This document shows, piece after piece, positions 1-6,448 of a stretch of DNA of 54,909 nt. This DNA comes from DASXAI01 sp963728985 (GTDB lineage Bacteria; Actinomycetota; Acidimicrobiia; Acidimicrobiales; Ilumatobacteraceae). Location of the stretch: the NCBI GenBank assembly GCA_963728985.1, contig CAVSME010000010.1, forward strand, positions 1 to 54,909, read 5' to 3'. The notes below the pieces were generated by a model. That model saw nothing but the letters and a program-made list of their open reading frames with translations, did not search any database and was not told where the DNA came from. Each line of letters opens with the position of its first letter. Position 1 is the stretch's first letter. A program made the translations under genes and the position numbers.

Positions 1-61
1 CCAGGATTCAGGTTCCTGTGTCCGAAAGGACGTGGGGGTTCAAGTCCCCCCTCGCCCACCA
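1..61 (+). tRNA. tRNA-Leu(CAG), 3' part only
   Basis: The window opens inside a tRNA. The anticodon arm is CAGGA-TTCAGGT-TCCTG, so the anticodon is CAG (leucine). It is followed by a long class II variable arm, a T arm (GGGGG-TTCAAGT-CCCCC), the 3' acceptor strand CTCGCCC, discriminator A and an encoded CCA ending at 61. The 5' half lies outside the window. Confidence 0.9.
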
Positions 62-108
62 CGTTGATGCAGGTCGGTCGGGTAACCGGAGGGCCGATCA
101 GGCTCGAC

Positions 109-130
109 TTCTACCGTGCGTCCGGTAGAA
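109..130 (+). terminator. hairpin downstream of tRNA-Leu, possible terminator
   Basis: A perfect 8-bp stem (TTCTACCG / CGGTAGAA) with a 6-nt loop lies 48 bp after the tRNA. There is no T-run, which is common in actinobacterial terminators. The role is inferred from position. Confidence 0.35.
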
Positions 131-149
131 CCCATCCGACGCGGGCGCC

Positions 150-570
150 AGTCCTTCTCCTCACTGTTCAGGGCTCGCTCACCGTGCTTCCACGCGCCAT
201 CGATGTTGAGAGCCGATCCGTCTCGGAAGTGGACCTGAGGCACCTCGCCGCCCGACGAGTTCTGAGCGTCGATGCGCTGCACGGAGTTCGGCCGCCCGGT
301 CCGTTCCTTCGCTGCCCTCGAAGGGGTCATCCAATGATGGCGTAGATGCTCCTGCGAGGCGCTTCTGGGCGTCTCGGTCCCACGGACGGTCACCGGAACG
401 TCGTCGATCTGACGTGCGAACCCGTTGCCTTCGATTCGCTCGTAGCCGCGTTCGAGCAGACGGCCGATGACGCCCTCCTCTCGCACGACCACTGGCGGCA
501 CGCCCAGGTCGGTGTCGCCCGTCTCGCGGCAGAGCTCGGCGCCGAGCTGCCAGCGCGCCACGAGGCCCCT
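150..570 (-). pseudogene. decayed remnant: nucleotidyltransferase-like piece followed by toxin-like tail
   Basis: The 62-750 stretch holds no confident intact gene. On the minus strand, positions about 561-384 read a segment with TDLGVPP followed by an ERGYERIEGNGFAR-type stretch, similar to actinobacterial nucleotidyltransferase (AbiEii-like) proteins. A normal N terminus is missing. In the same frame, about 297-150 reads a segment with VPQVHFRDG and DGAWKHG, resembling short terminal modules of polymorphic toxins. The reading then decays without a family-like end. The position directly after a tRNA gene suggests a decayed insertion. Both family assignments are from memory of motif patterns and are weak. 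Confidence 0.25.
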
Positions 571-737
571 CACCCCGTCCTTGACAAGAGCTACGCACTT
601 CCGCCCGTCCGCCGCGCCCAATCACCACCGGAGGCGGACGCCCCTCGGGCTCAGCGGTGGCAACCCGGCCTTCTGCATCCGGCGGATGGATACCTGAACG
701 AGGCAGGTAGGCCCCGCCTACCCGTGCCGCGGCATCC

Positions 738-753
738 ATCAAACTTGTTTGAT
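738..753. promoter_or_regulatory. palindromic operator, probable ArsR-family site
   Basis: ATCAAAC-TT-GTTTGAT is a perfect 16-bp palindrome ending 32 bp before the GTG at 786. It fits the ATCAA-N6-TTGAT form known for ArsR-type operators. Because it overlaps the upstream TTG at 753, it also argues that translation begins at 786. Confidence 0.7.
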
Positions 754-785
754 TGGAATCCGCAGCCGCGGGTACTGTCGAGGAC

Positions 786-1583
786 GTGGAGCCGAATGTC
801 GCCGGGGGCGACGGAGGAGACGCGCTGCCGGTGTTCGTCCGTCTGGCATCGCATCCGGTGCGGTGGCGCCTGCTGCGGGAGCTCGTGCAGAGCGATCGGG
901 CGGTCAAGGAGCTGACGGTGCTCGTCGGCGAGCCCCAGAACCTCGTGTCGTACCACCTGCGCCTGCTCCGCGAGGGAGGGCTGGTCCGGGCGCGACGCAG
1001 CGCCGCGGATCGCCGCGACAGCTACTACGCCATCGATCTCGACGCCTGCCGCGCCGCCCACGCGAGCGCCGGCTACGCGCTGCACCCCGCGCTCGCGGAG
1101 ACCGCCGATCGACCATCCGGGACGTCGGGGCGGCGAACGCGGGTGCTGTTCCTGTGCACCGGGAACAGCGCCCGCTCACAGATGGCGGAGGCGCTGCTCG
1201 AACAGATGTCGCTCGGGTCGATCGACGCCGAGAGCGCGGGTAGCAATCCGAAGTCGCTGCACCCGAACGCCGTTCGCGTCATGCGCACACGCGGCATCGA
1301 CATCAGCGCCAACCGCACCAAGCACCTCGACGAATTCGTCACGCAGCGGTTCGACACGGTCATCACCCTGTGCGACCGGGTTCGCGAGGTGTGCCCGGAG
1401 TCTCCGTCCGGACCCGAGCGCGTGCATTGGAGTGTCCCTGACCCGGCCCTCGAAGGCGCCACCAACCGTGCGTCGTACCCGGCGTTCGAGCGCACCGCGC
1501 TCGAGCTCGAGACCCGCATCGGGTTCCGGCTCCATCAATTCGCAGACGACTCAGCAAGGAGATCCTCACGTGCCGAACGATGA
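786..1583 (+). CDS. ArsR-type regulator fused to LMW-phosphatase-type arsenate reductase
   Basis: The N-terminal ~95 residues form a winged-helix ArsR domain (LVSYHLRLLREGGLV recognition region). From about residue 120 an arsenate reductase/low-molecular-weight phosphatase domain follows, with the catalytic CX5R loop CTGNSAR (Cys ~124 counted from GTG 786) and a late DPA aspartate loop. Such fusions are known in actinobacteria and would couple arsenic sensing with arsenate reduction. The 16-bp palindrome just upstream suggests autoregulation. A TTG at 753 would add 11 residues but sits on the operator. No arsenite exporter is visible in the window. The 3' end overlaps the next gene by 14 bp, so the two are probably co-transcribed. 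Confidence 0.9.
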   Translation: MEPNVAGGDGGDALPVFVRLASHPVRWRLLRELVQSDRAVKELTVLVGEPQNLVSYHLRLLREGGLVRARRSAADRRDSYYAIDLDACRAAHASAGYALHPALAETADRPSGTSGRRTRVLFLCTGNSARSQMAEALLEQMSLGSIDAESAGSNPKSLHPNAVRVMRTRGIDISANRTKHLDEFVTQRFDTVITLCDRVREVCPESPSGPERVHWSVPDPALEGATNRASYPAFERTALELETRIGFRLHQFADDSARRSSRAER

Positions 1584-1956
1584 GATCGTCAATGTCCGCT
1601 ACATGGTCGACGACGTCGACAAGTCGATCGCGTTCTACACCGAGCTGCTCGGTTTCGAGGTGTTGACCAGCGCGGCGCCCGCCTTCGCCGACGTGAAGCG
1701 GGGCAACCTCCGGCTCTTGCTGTCCGGGCCGAAGAGCTCGGCCGGCCGTCCGATGCCCGACGGTGCCCGGCCCGGTCCAGGGGGTTGGAACCGGATCCAC
1801 TTCATCGTCGACGACATCGACACCGAAGTCGCACGACTCCGAGACGCGGCCGCGTCGTTCCGCAACGATGTGGTGGAAGGACCCGGCGGCAAGCAGATCC
1901 TGCTCCTCGATCCGTCGGGCAACGTCGTCGAGCTGTTCCAGCCAGCGGCGCGCTGA
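1570..1956 (+). CDS. VOC-superfamily (glyoxalase/bleomycin-resistance-like) protein
   Basis: This is a 128-residue single-unit VOC protein: VRYMVDDVDKSIAFYTELLGF at the start, IHFIVDD in the middle and LLLDPSGNVVELFQP at the end. The His of IHF and the Glu of VELF are in the usual metal-ligand positions. The start is GTG at 1570 with AAGGAG 8 bp upstream, inside the 3' end of the arsenate-reductase fusion. Translational coupling is likely. It lacks the cysteine pair expected of an ArsI C-As lyase, so a role in organoarsenical breakdown is not supported. The substrate is unknown. Confidence 0.85.
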   Translation: MPNDEIVNVRYMVDDVDKSIAFYTELLGFEVLTSAAPAFADVKRGNLRLLLSGPKSSAGRPMPDGARPGPGGWNRIHFIVDDIDTEVARLRDAAASFRNDVVEGPGGKQILLLDPSGNVVELFQPAAR

Positions 1957-1971
1957 GCCCGGACGCGCCAG

Positions 1972-2098
1972 TCAGACCGGCTTGGGCGTGACCCGACGCC
2001 ACGTGAGGTAGGGGTGAGGTCGAGCCCGTCCACCAGTTGGAAGCTCCCGACCAGTTCGTCCAGCCAGCCCCACGAGCCGAACGTACCTGGTGCCGCGA
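1972..2098 (-). pseudogene. C-terminal remnant of an unidentified protein
   Basis: On the minus strand about 2098-2010 reads GTFGSWGWLDELVGSF followed by LVDGLDLTP. One base shift at a CCCC run then gives YLTWRRVTPKPV and a stop at 1972. The composition is protein-like rather than shadow-like, and the two halves join smoothly across one homopolymer indel. The upstream part is absent, because the AhpD-like gene starts on the other strand. I do not recognise the family. Confidence 0.25.
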
Positions 2099-2108
2099 GA
2101 CTGGCGCG

Positions 2109-2660
2109 GTGAACGAGCACGGGCGCCTGCCGAAGGCCGATCGCCAGGATCTCGATGACGAGCTCCGCCACCGCCTGGCCGTCTGGTACGACAAGGCGTA
2201 CGAGGACGACAACCTCTTCCTGACGCTGGCCCGGCGTCCCGCGGTCCTCGAGCTCTTCCTCGAGTGGGTGCGGTTCGTCTACACGGACGCATCTCGGCTC
2301 TCGCCGAAGCTCGTCGAGCTGTGCCGCGTCCGCTCCGCGGTCCAGAACCAGTGCGTCCATTGAAGCCTCGCCCGGAGCGCGTCGTTGACGCGCCGTGGAC
2401 TGACAGAGGACGAGGTGCAGCGGGCGATCGGCCCGCTCGAGTCCTCGGGCCTCGACGACGCCACCGTCGCCGCGCTGCGGCTGGCCGACACGCTGGCGTC
2501 CGAGCACCCTCAGATCGGTGACGAGCAGTTCGCCGAACTGCGCCGCCATTTCGACAACGAGGAGATTCTGGAGCTTGCCGTCGCCCTGTCGCTGACGACG
2601 GGCTGGCAGCGGTTCATCGAGGCGTTCGGCATCCGACCCGACCAGTGGTCGCCCGGCTGA
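2109..2660 (+). CDS. AhpD-like/carboxymuconolactone-decarboxylase-family protein, probable selenoprotein (UGA at codon 85)
   Basis: The reading frame is broken only by TGA at 2361-2363. Upstream it reads RLSPKLVELCRVRSAVQNQCVH; downstream, in the same frame, it reads SLARSASLTRRGLTEDEV and then a complete CMD-family C terminus (EEILELAVALSLTTGWQRF, IEAFGI). The TGA sits exactly where the second Cys of the redox CxxC motif belongs (C82-V-H-U85). The 12-residue distance from that position to the Gly of GLT is what the family shows, so there is no indel. A stem-loop suited to a bacterial SECIS follows. AhpD-like CxxU selenoproteins are known. GTG 2109 is preferred because family similarity begins there; no clear ribosome binding site is seen. 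Full length would be 183 residues. Expected role: peroxidase/disulfide-type redox chemistry. The alternative is a nonsense-mutated gene. Confidence 0.75.
2361..2393 (+). promoter_or_regulatory. candidate bacterial SECIS element (UGA plus stem-loop)
   Basis: The TGA is followed 13 bp later by a perfect 7-bp hairpin: GCGCGTC (2377-2383), loop GTT (2384-2386), GACGCGC (2387-2393). The loop begins with G, 21 nt after the end of the TGA. This fits the known bacterial rule of a short apical loop with a G in its first two positions, roughly 16-37 nt from the UGA. Confidence 0.7.
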
Positions 2661-2670
2661 CGACCGCCGC

Positions 2671-3429
2671 TCAGGGGGCGACGCGCACGTCGATGCCCTG
2701 CCGGCGGAGCTCCTCGAGCACGCGGGTGTCGGCGCTGGCGTCGGTGATGACCGCCGTGATGTCACTCCACTCGACGACGCGGTGAGGGGAGACGGCGCCG
2801 ATCTTCTCCGACGACGCGAGCACGTACGTCTCCGCGCAGCGATGCGACAGGGCCCGCTTCATGGCCGCTTCCTCGGCGTCGCCGGTGGTGAGGCCGCCGT
2901 CGGGATGCACACCCGTCACGCCCATGAAGAAGGCATCGGCGTGCAACCCGCTGATCGACTCTGCCGCGATCGCTCCGCACGTCACGATCGAGTGCTTGAA
3001 GAGCCGTCCGCCGATGAGCAGCACCTCGATCCGGGGATGGTCCACCAGCGCCACCGCGATCGTGGGGCTGTGCGTGATCACGGTGGCGTCCAGCCAGGGA
3101 GGCAGCGACCGGACGAGCTGCAGCGCCGTGGTGCCGCCATCGATCACCACGGTCTGGCCGGATCGGACCAGCGACGTGGCTTCGCGAGCGACGGCCGCCT
3201 TGGCGTCGGTGCCGATCGTTTCGCGCGCGGCGAAGTTCCCCATGGCCGGCGACGAGGGCAGTGCCCCGCCGTGCACCCGCTGGAGCCGACCCTCCGCCGC
3301 CAGTTCGCGGAGATCGCGCCGGATGGTGTCTTCCGACGTCCGGAGCTCGGCCGCCATGGTCTTGGCGACGAGGCGCCCGTCCTGGGCGAGCCGCTGGACC
3401 AAGAGCTCCTTGCGTTCTGCGGTCAGCAC
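2671..3429 (-). CDS. DeoR-family transcriptional regulator
   Basis: The protein has 252 residues. The N-terminal HTH (LAQDGRLVAKTMAAELRTSEDTIRRDLRELAAEGRLQRVHGGA) is the classic DeoR winged helix. The C-terminal DeoRC sugar-phosphate sensor has DGGTTALQLVRSLP, LLIGGRL and GVHPDGGLTT segments. The start is GTG at 3429, with GGAGG 5 bp upstream. It is divergent from the small DUF4406-like gene at 3497 across 67 bp, so it may control that gene. DeoR proteins usually repress sugar or nucleoside catabolism, but no such operon is adjacent, so the effector is unknown. It is convergent with the AhpD-like gene, 10 bp apart. Confidence 0.92.
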   Translation of the reverse strand: MLTAERKELLVQRLAQDGRLVAKTMAAELRTSEDTIRRDLRELAAEGRLQRVHGGALPSSPAMGNFAARETIGTDAKAAVAREATSLVRSGQTVVIDGGTTALQLVRSLPPWLDATVITHSPTIAVALVDHPRIEVLLIGGRLFKHSIVTCGAIAAESISGLHADAFFMGVTGVHPDGGLTTGDAEEAAMKRALSHRCAETYVLASSEKIGAVSPHRVVEWSDITAVITDASADTRVLEELRRQGIDVRVAP

Positions 3430-3496
3430 CAGAGCCTCCCTACGCGTTGCACGAACGCCCTTGAATCTACACGATCCCGCACGTAATGTCCCGAAC

Positions 3497-3868
3497 ATGT
3501 CGAAACCACTGCTGATCCTGATCGCCGGGCCGTACCGCTCCGGCACCGACGACGATCCCGCCCGGCTGGAGGCCAACCTGACGCGCCTGGAGGAAGCGGC
3601 GTGGCCGATCTTCCAGGCCGGCCACATCCCGATGATCGGTGAATGGGTCGCTCTCCCGGTCCTGCGCGGGGCCGGCGCCACCGCGGTCGGCGATCCCATT
3701 GCGGAGGGCATCCTCTACCCGACGGCGGAGCGCCTGCTCGAGCACTGCGACGCCGTGCTGCGCCTACCGGGCGCGTCGACCGGAGCCGACAACGACGTCC
3801 GCCTGGCGCGCGAGCGCGGTCTGGCCGTCTACCACGACGTCGCGGAGATCCCCGCACGCGTCGCGTAG
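3497..3868 (+). CDS. DUF4406-like / nucleoside 2-deoxyribosyltransferase-like small protein
   Basis: This 123-residue protein begins LLILIAGPYRSG, the glycine-rich start of DUF4406 and nucleoside 2-deoxyribosyltransferase-like folds. It ends with a CDAVLRLPGAST segment and ADNDVRLARERGLAVY, matching the 'denote as dangerous/long-lived ID' layout of that superfamily. An enzymatic role on nucleosides is inferred from the fold only. The gene is divergent from the DeoR regulator, which fits DeoR-type control of nucleoside metabolism. ATG 3497 is the only sensible start. Confidence 0.7.
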   Translation: MSKPLLILIAGPYRSGTDDDPARLEANLTRLEEAAWPIFQAGHIPMIGEWVALPVLRGAGATAVGDPIAEGILYPTAERLLEHCDAVLRLPGASTGADNDVRLARERGLAVYHDVAEIPARVA

Positions 3869-3942
3869 TCCAGTTTGACCATTCGCGGTGGACCCCGGTG
3901 TGTCTGGGTCGCGAACCGGCGACGCCCGACAATGCACGGATG

Positions 3943-4302
3943 GCGGCGACGGCGGCTCGAGGCCGTCAGAGCCCTCGGCGTGAAGGTCGCCGTCGACGAC
4001 TTCGGCACCGGCTACACGTCGCTGGCCCACCTGCAGCGGCTGCCGATCGACATCATCAAGATCGACCGCACGTTCATCAGCGAGCTCAACCACCATCGCG
4101 GCAGTTCGCTGGTGCGCATGGTGACCGATCTCGGTCACGCCATCGACCTCACGATCATCGCCGAGGGCGTCGAGACCGGCCAGGAGCTGCGCACGCTGCA
4201 GGAGATGGTGCCGACCACGTGCAGGGCTTCGTCCTCGGCGTGCCGATCGACCCGGCCGCCCTGCCGGCGTGGGCCGCCGTGGCCTCGGCACTCGTCGGCT
4301 GA
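3943..4302 (+). pseudogene. C-terminal remnant of an EAL-domain c-di-GMP phosphodiesterase
   Basis: The reading starts abruptly at LEAVRALGVKVAVDDFGTGYTSL and continues through IDIIKIDRTFI and IIAEGVETGQELRTLQEM, the second half of an EAL domain. The EAL signature itself and any GGDEF or sensor part are missing. A one-base deletion near 4207 (a missing G in GGT) shifts the last part (GADHVQGFVLGVPID) to another frame. No start codon or ribosome binding site fits. It is therefore a truncated remnant, and a product is unlikely. Confidence 0.8.
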
Positions 4303-4347
4303 GCCGTGAACTGGAGCGATCGCGAGTCGTTTCTCTAACGTGGCTCG

Positions 4348-5598
4348 ATGAAGTTCGGCGTGTTCTACGAGGTCCAGCTGCCCACACCGCACCACGAGGG
4401 TGACGAGGGTCGGATGTTCCGGGAGGCGCTCGAGCACGTCGAGCTGGCCGACCGCCTCGGCATCCAGCACATGTGGGCGGTGGAGCATCACTTCCTCGAC
4501 GATCACGCGCTGTCGTCGGCTCCCGAGGTGTGGCTCGCCGCGGCGGCGGCGCGGACGAGGGACATCCGCATCGGCCACGGCATCGTGTGCATGCCACCCG
4601 CCTTCACCCATCCGGCACGGGTAGCCGAGCGCGTCGCCACGCTCGATCAGATCTCCGGCGGCCGGGTGGAGTTCGGGACGGGCGAGAGCTCGTCGCGCAT
4701 GGAGATCGAGGGCTTCGGCGTCGAGTACGCCACCAAGCGCGAGGCCTACCTGGAGGCGCTCGAGCAGATCTGCAACATGATGGTGATGACGCCGTACCCG
4801 GGCTACGAGGGCGAGTACTTCTCCATGCCGTGCCGCAACATCGTGCCCAAGCCGGCGCAGAAGCCGCACCCGCCGTTGTGGGTGGCGGGCAAGCCGGACG
4901 TGGCTGCTCGCTACGGCATGGGGTGCCTCGGCTTCAACGTGGTCGGCGGCAAGCAGGCCAAGGTGATGGTGGACCAGTACTACCGGACGCTGGCCGACGA
5001 GTGCGTGCCGATCGGCCACACCGTGAATCCGAACATCGCCGTGCTGGCCACGCTGCACTGCCATCCCGACGCCGACACCGCCCGGCGCAACGGTGAGCAC
5101 CTCAAGTTCTTCGGCTACACGATCAGCAAGTACTACCTGAGCGGGAAGGTGCGGCCGGGACAGGGCGGCGCGTGGGAGGAGTTCCTCGCCGTGAAGGACA
5201 CGTTCCCCGAGATGGGCGACAGCCCGACGAGCGCCATCGGCACGCCCGACCAGATCCGTGAGCACCTGCGCGCCCTGCAGGCCGCTGGTGTCGATCAGGT
5301 GCTGCTCATGCACCAGGGTGGGCAGCTCGACCACGACGCCAACTGCCGCTCGCTGGAGCTGTTCGCTCGTGAGGTGATGCCGGAGTTCGTCGAGGGCGAG
5401 GACGAGCGGGAGGCGGCCAAGGCGGAGCGGCTCGCGCCCGCAGTCGAGGCCGCCCTGGCCCGCAAGGTGCATCTGCCCATGCCGGAGGAGATCCCCGTCG
5501 TGGAGACGTACGGCCGCTTCAGTCACCTGCCGACGGCCGAGGACTACGCCATCGAAGGGACCTCGGCCGAGACGGCCGGCGCACTCGGGCTGCGATGA
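4348..5598 (+). CDS. LLM-class (luciferase-like) flavin-dependent oxidoreductase
   Basis: The 416-residue protein starts MKFGVFYEVQLP and shows the bacterial-luciferase TIM-barrel pattern: AVEHHFLDDHALSSAPEV, RIGHGIVCMPP, HPARVAERVATLDQISGGR, FGTGES and PLWVAGKPD. These proteins use F420 or FMN to oxidise or monooxygenate small substrates. The sequence does not show which cofactor or substrate is used. It is longer than the usual ~340-residue members because of a C-terminal extension after about residue 350. It stands alone in its orientation block, 45 bp after the EAL remnant and 25 bp before the GNAT gene. Confidence 0.92.
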   Translation: MKFGVFYEVQLPTPHHEGDEGRMFREALEHVELADRLGIQHMWAVEHHFLDDHALSSAPEVWLAAAAARTRDIRIGHGIVCMPPAFTHPARVAERVATLDQISGGRVEFGTGESSSRMEIEGFGVEYATKREAYLEALEQICNMMVMTPYPGYEGEYFSMPCRNIVPKPAQKPHPPLWVAGKPDVAARYGMGCLGFNVVGGKQAKVMVDQYYRTLADECVPIGHTVNPNIAVLATLHCHPDADTARRNGEHLKFFGYTISKYYLSGKVRPGQGGAWEEFLAVKDTFPEMGDSPTSAIGTPDQIREHLRALQAAGVDQVLLMHQGGQLDHDANCRSLELFAREVMPEFVEGEDEREAAKAERLAPAVEAALARKVHLPMPEEIPVVETYGRFSHLPTAEDYAIEGTSAETAGALGLR

Positions 5599-5623
5599 GC
5601 GTCTGAACGGGAACGGCTTCGAC

Positions 5624-5899
5624 GTGCACGAGGTTCGCGACAACCCTGAACAGCGGCGGTACGAGCTGACCGTTGACGGGCGGGTGATCGGCATCGCCGA
5701 CTACGTCCGCGCCGGCGACGTCATGGTGCTGCCGCACACGGTCATCGAGCCGAAGGAGCGCGGGCGAGGCTGGGGAGAGGTGCTCGTGCGGGCGGCCCTC
5801 GACGACATCAGCCGCCAGGGTCTGCGCATCGAGCCCCAGTGCTGGTTCGTGGCCGACTTCGTGCAGCTCAACCCGGAGTACGGCACGCTCGTCGCCTGA
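5624..5899 (+). CDS. small GNAT-fold N-acetyltransferase (YidJ/DUF-type)
   Basis: At 91 residues this matches the minimal GNAT proteins related to human NATD1/GTLF3B: YELTVDGRVIGIADY at the N terminus, VMVLPHTVIEPKERGRGWGEVLVRAAL holding the acetyl-CoA loop, and a C-terminal PQCWFVADF segment. In most relatives the loop is GxGxG/A; here it is RGRGWGE. The GTG at 5624 follows the oxidoreductase by 25 bp, so the genes may be transcribed together. The substrate is unknown. Confidence 0.85.
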   Translation: MHEVRDNPEQRRYELTVDGRVIGIADYVRAGDVMVLPHTVIEPKERGRGWGEVLVRAALDDISRQGLRIEPQCWFVADFVQLNPEYGTLVA

Positions 5900-5927
5900 G
5901 CGCCCGCTCCCCTTCTCGGCGCTCTTT

Positions 5928-5943
5928 GTCTCACATGTGAGAC
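5928..5943. promoter_or_regulatory. perfect 16-bp palindrome, candidate operator
   Basis: GTCTCACA-TGTGAGAC is fully self-complementary and lies 28 bp after the GNAT stop and 110 bp before the metal-regulator start. Its position suits a promoter-proximal operator. The binding factor is not recognisable from sequence. Confidence 0.45.
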
Positions 5944-6004
5944 GGATCACTCCCAGAACACCGTGAAGAGCGGGTTGTGCCGTGCTGCCGGCGACGGCAT
6001 ACTG

Positions 6005-6028
6005 ACATCCGTACGGCCGCACGGATGT
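6005..6028. promoter_or_regulatory. inverted repeat before the metal regulator, candidate autoregulatory site
   Basis: ACATCCGT - 8 bp - ACGGATGT is a perfect inverted repeat ending 25 bp before the ATG at 6053. This is where ArsR/CmtR-type metal sensors normally bind their own promoter. Confidence 0.5.
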
Positions 6029-6052
6029 TCGGCCGAAGGAAGCGAGTCGAGC

Positions 6053-6448
6053 ATGGCTGCCGTCACCACGCCGGGCCAGGAGCACCCCGTCGACCCCGAG
6101 CGCGTCGCCCGCGCCCGGGACCACGTCCTGCCGGCCGAGGATGCCGCCCGGCTGGCCAGCCTGCTGAGCCTCATGGCCGATCCCGTCCGCTCGCGGGTGC
6201 TCGACGCCCTCGATCTCGTGGAGGAGCTGTGCGTGGGCGACCTCGCCCTCGTCCTCGGCACCAGCGAGGATGCCGTCGGCTACGGCCTGCGCATCTTGCG
6301 CACGGCCGGCCTGGTGCAGACCCGCAAGGTGGGCCGCGTCCTCTACTACCGGCTGGCCACCGACTTCCCCGAGCCGCTGCTCGAGCACTGCCTGCGCCAG
6401 CTGGTCGAGCTCTCCCGCGCCGTCGAGCGCGCTGGAGGAGGACGAGTG
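6053..6448 (+). CDS. ArsR/CmtR-type metal-responsive regulator, in frame with downstream ATPase
   Basis: The protein starts at ATG 6053 and contains a full winged-helix domain: LASLLSLMADPVRSRVLDAL, then ELCVGDLALVLGTSEDAVGYGLRILRTAGLV and a wing ending in GRVLYYRLA. ELCVGDLA and the C-terminal EHCLRQL supply cysteines placed as in CmtR-type thiolate sensors. No stop codon separates it from the ATPase: codons GTG-ATG at 6446-6451 read straight through. Yet GGAGGAGG at 6434-6441 and the TGATG junction look like a normal translational-coupling start for the ATPase. It is either a true sensor-pump fusion or a separate gene whose stop was lost to an indel. Confidence 0.75.

Noticed and set aside
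1570..1956. ArsI-type organoarsenical lyase
   Set aside because: The VOC protein lacks the cysteine pair that binds the arsenical, despite its neighbourhood.
2361..2363. TGA in the AhpD-like gene as an ordinary nonsense mutation or frameshift
   Set aside because: Both sides are in one frame with exact family spacing, the TGA stands at a redox Cys, and a SECIS-like stem follows. Kept as a selenoprotein, with the caveat that Sec machinery was not seen.
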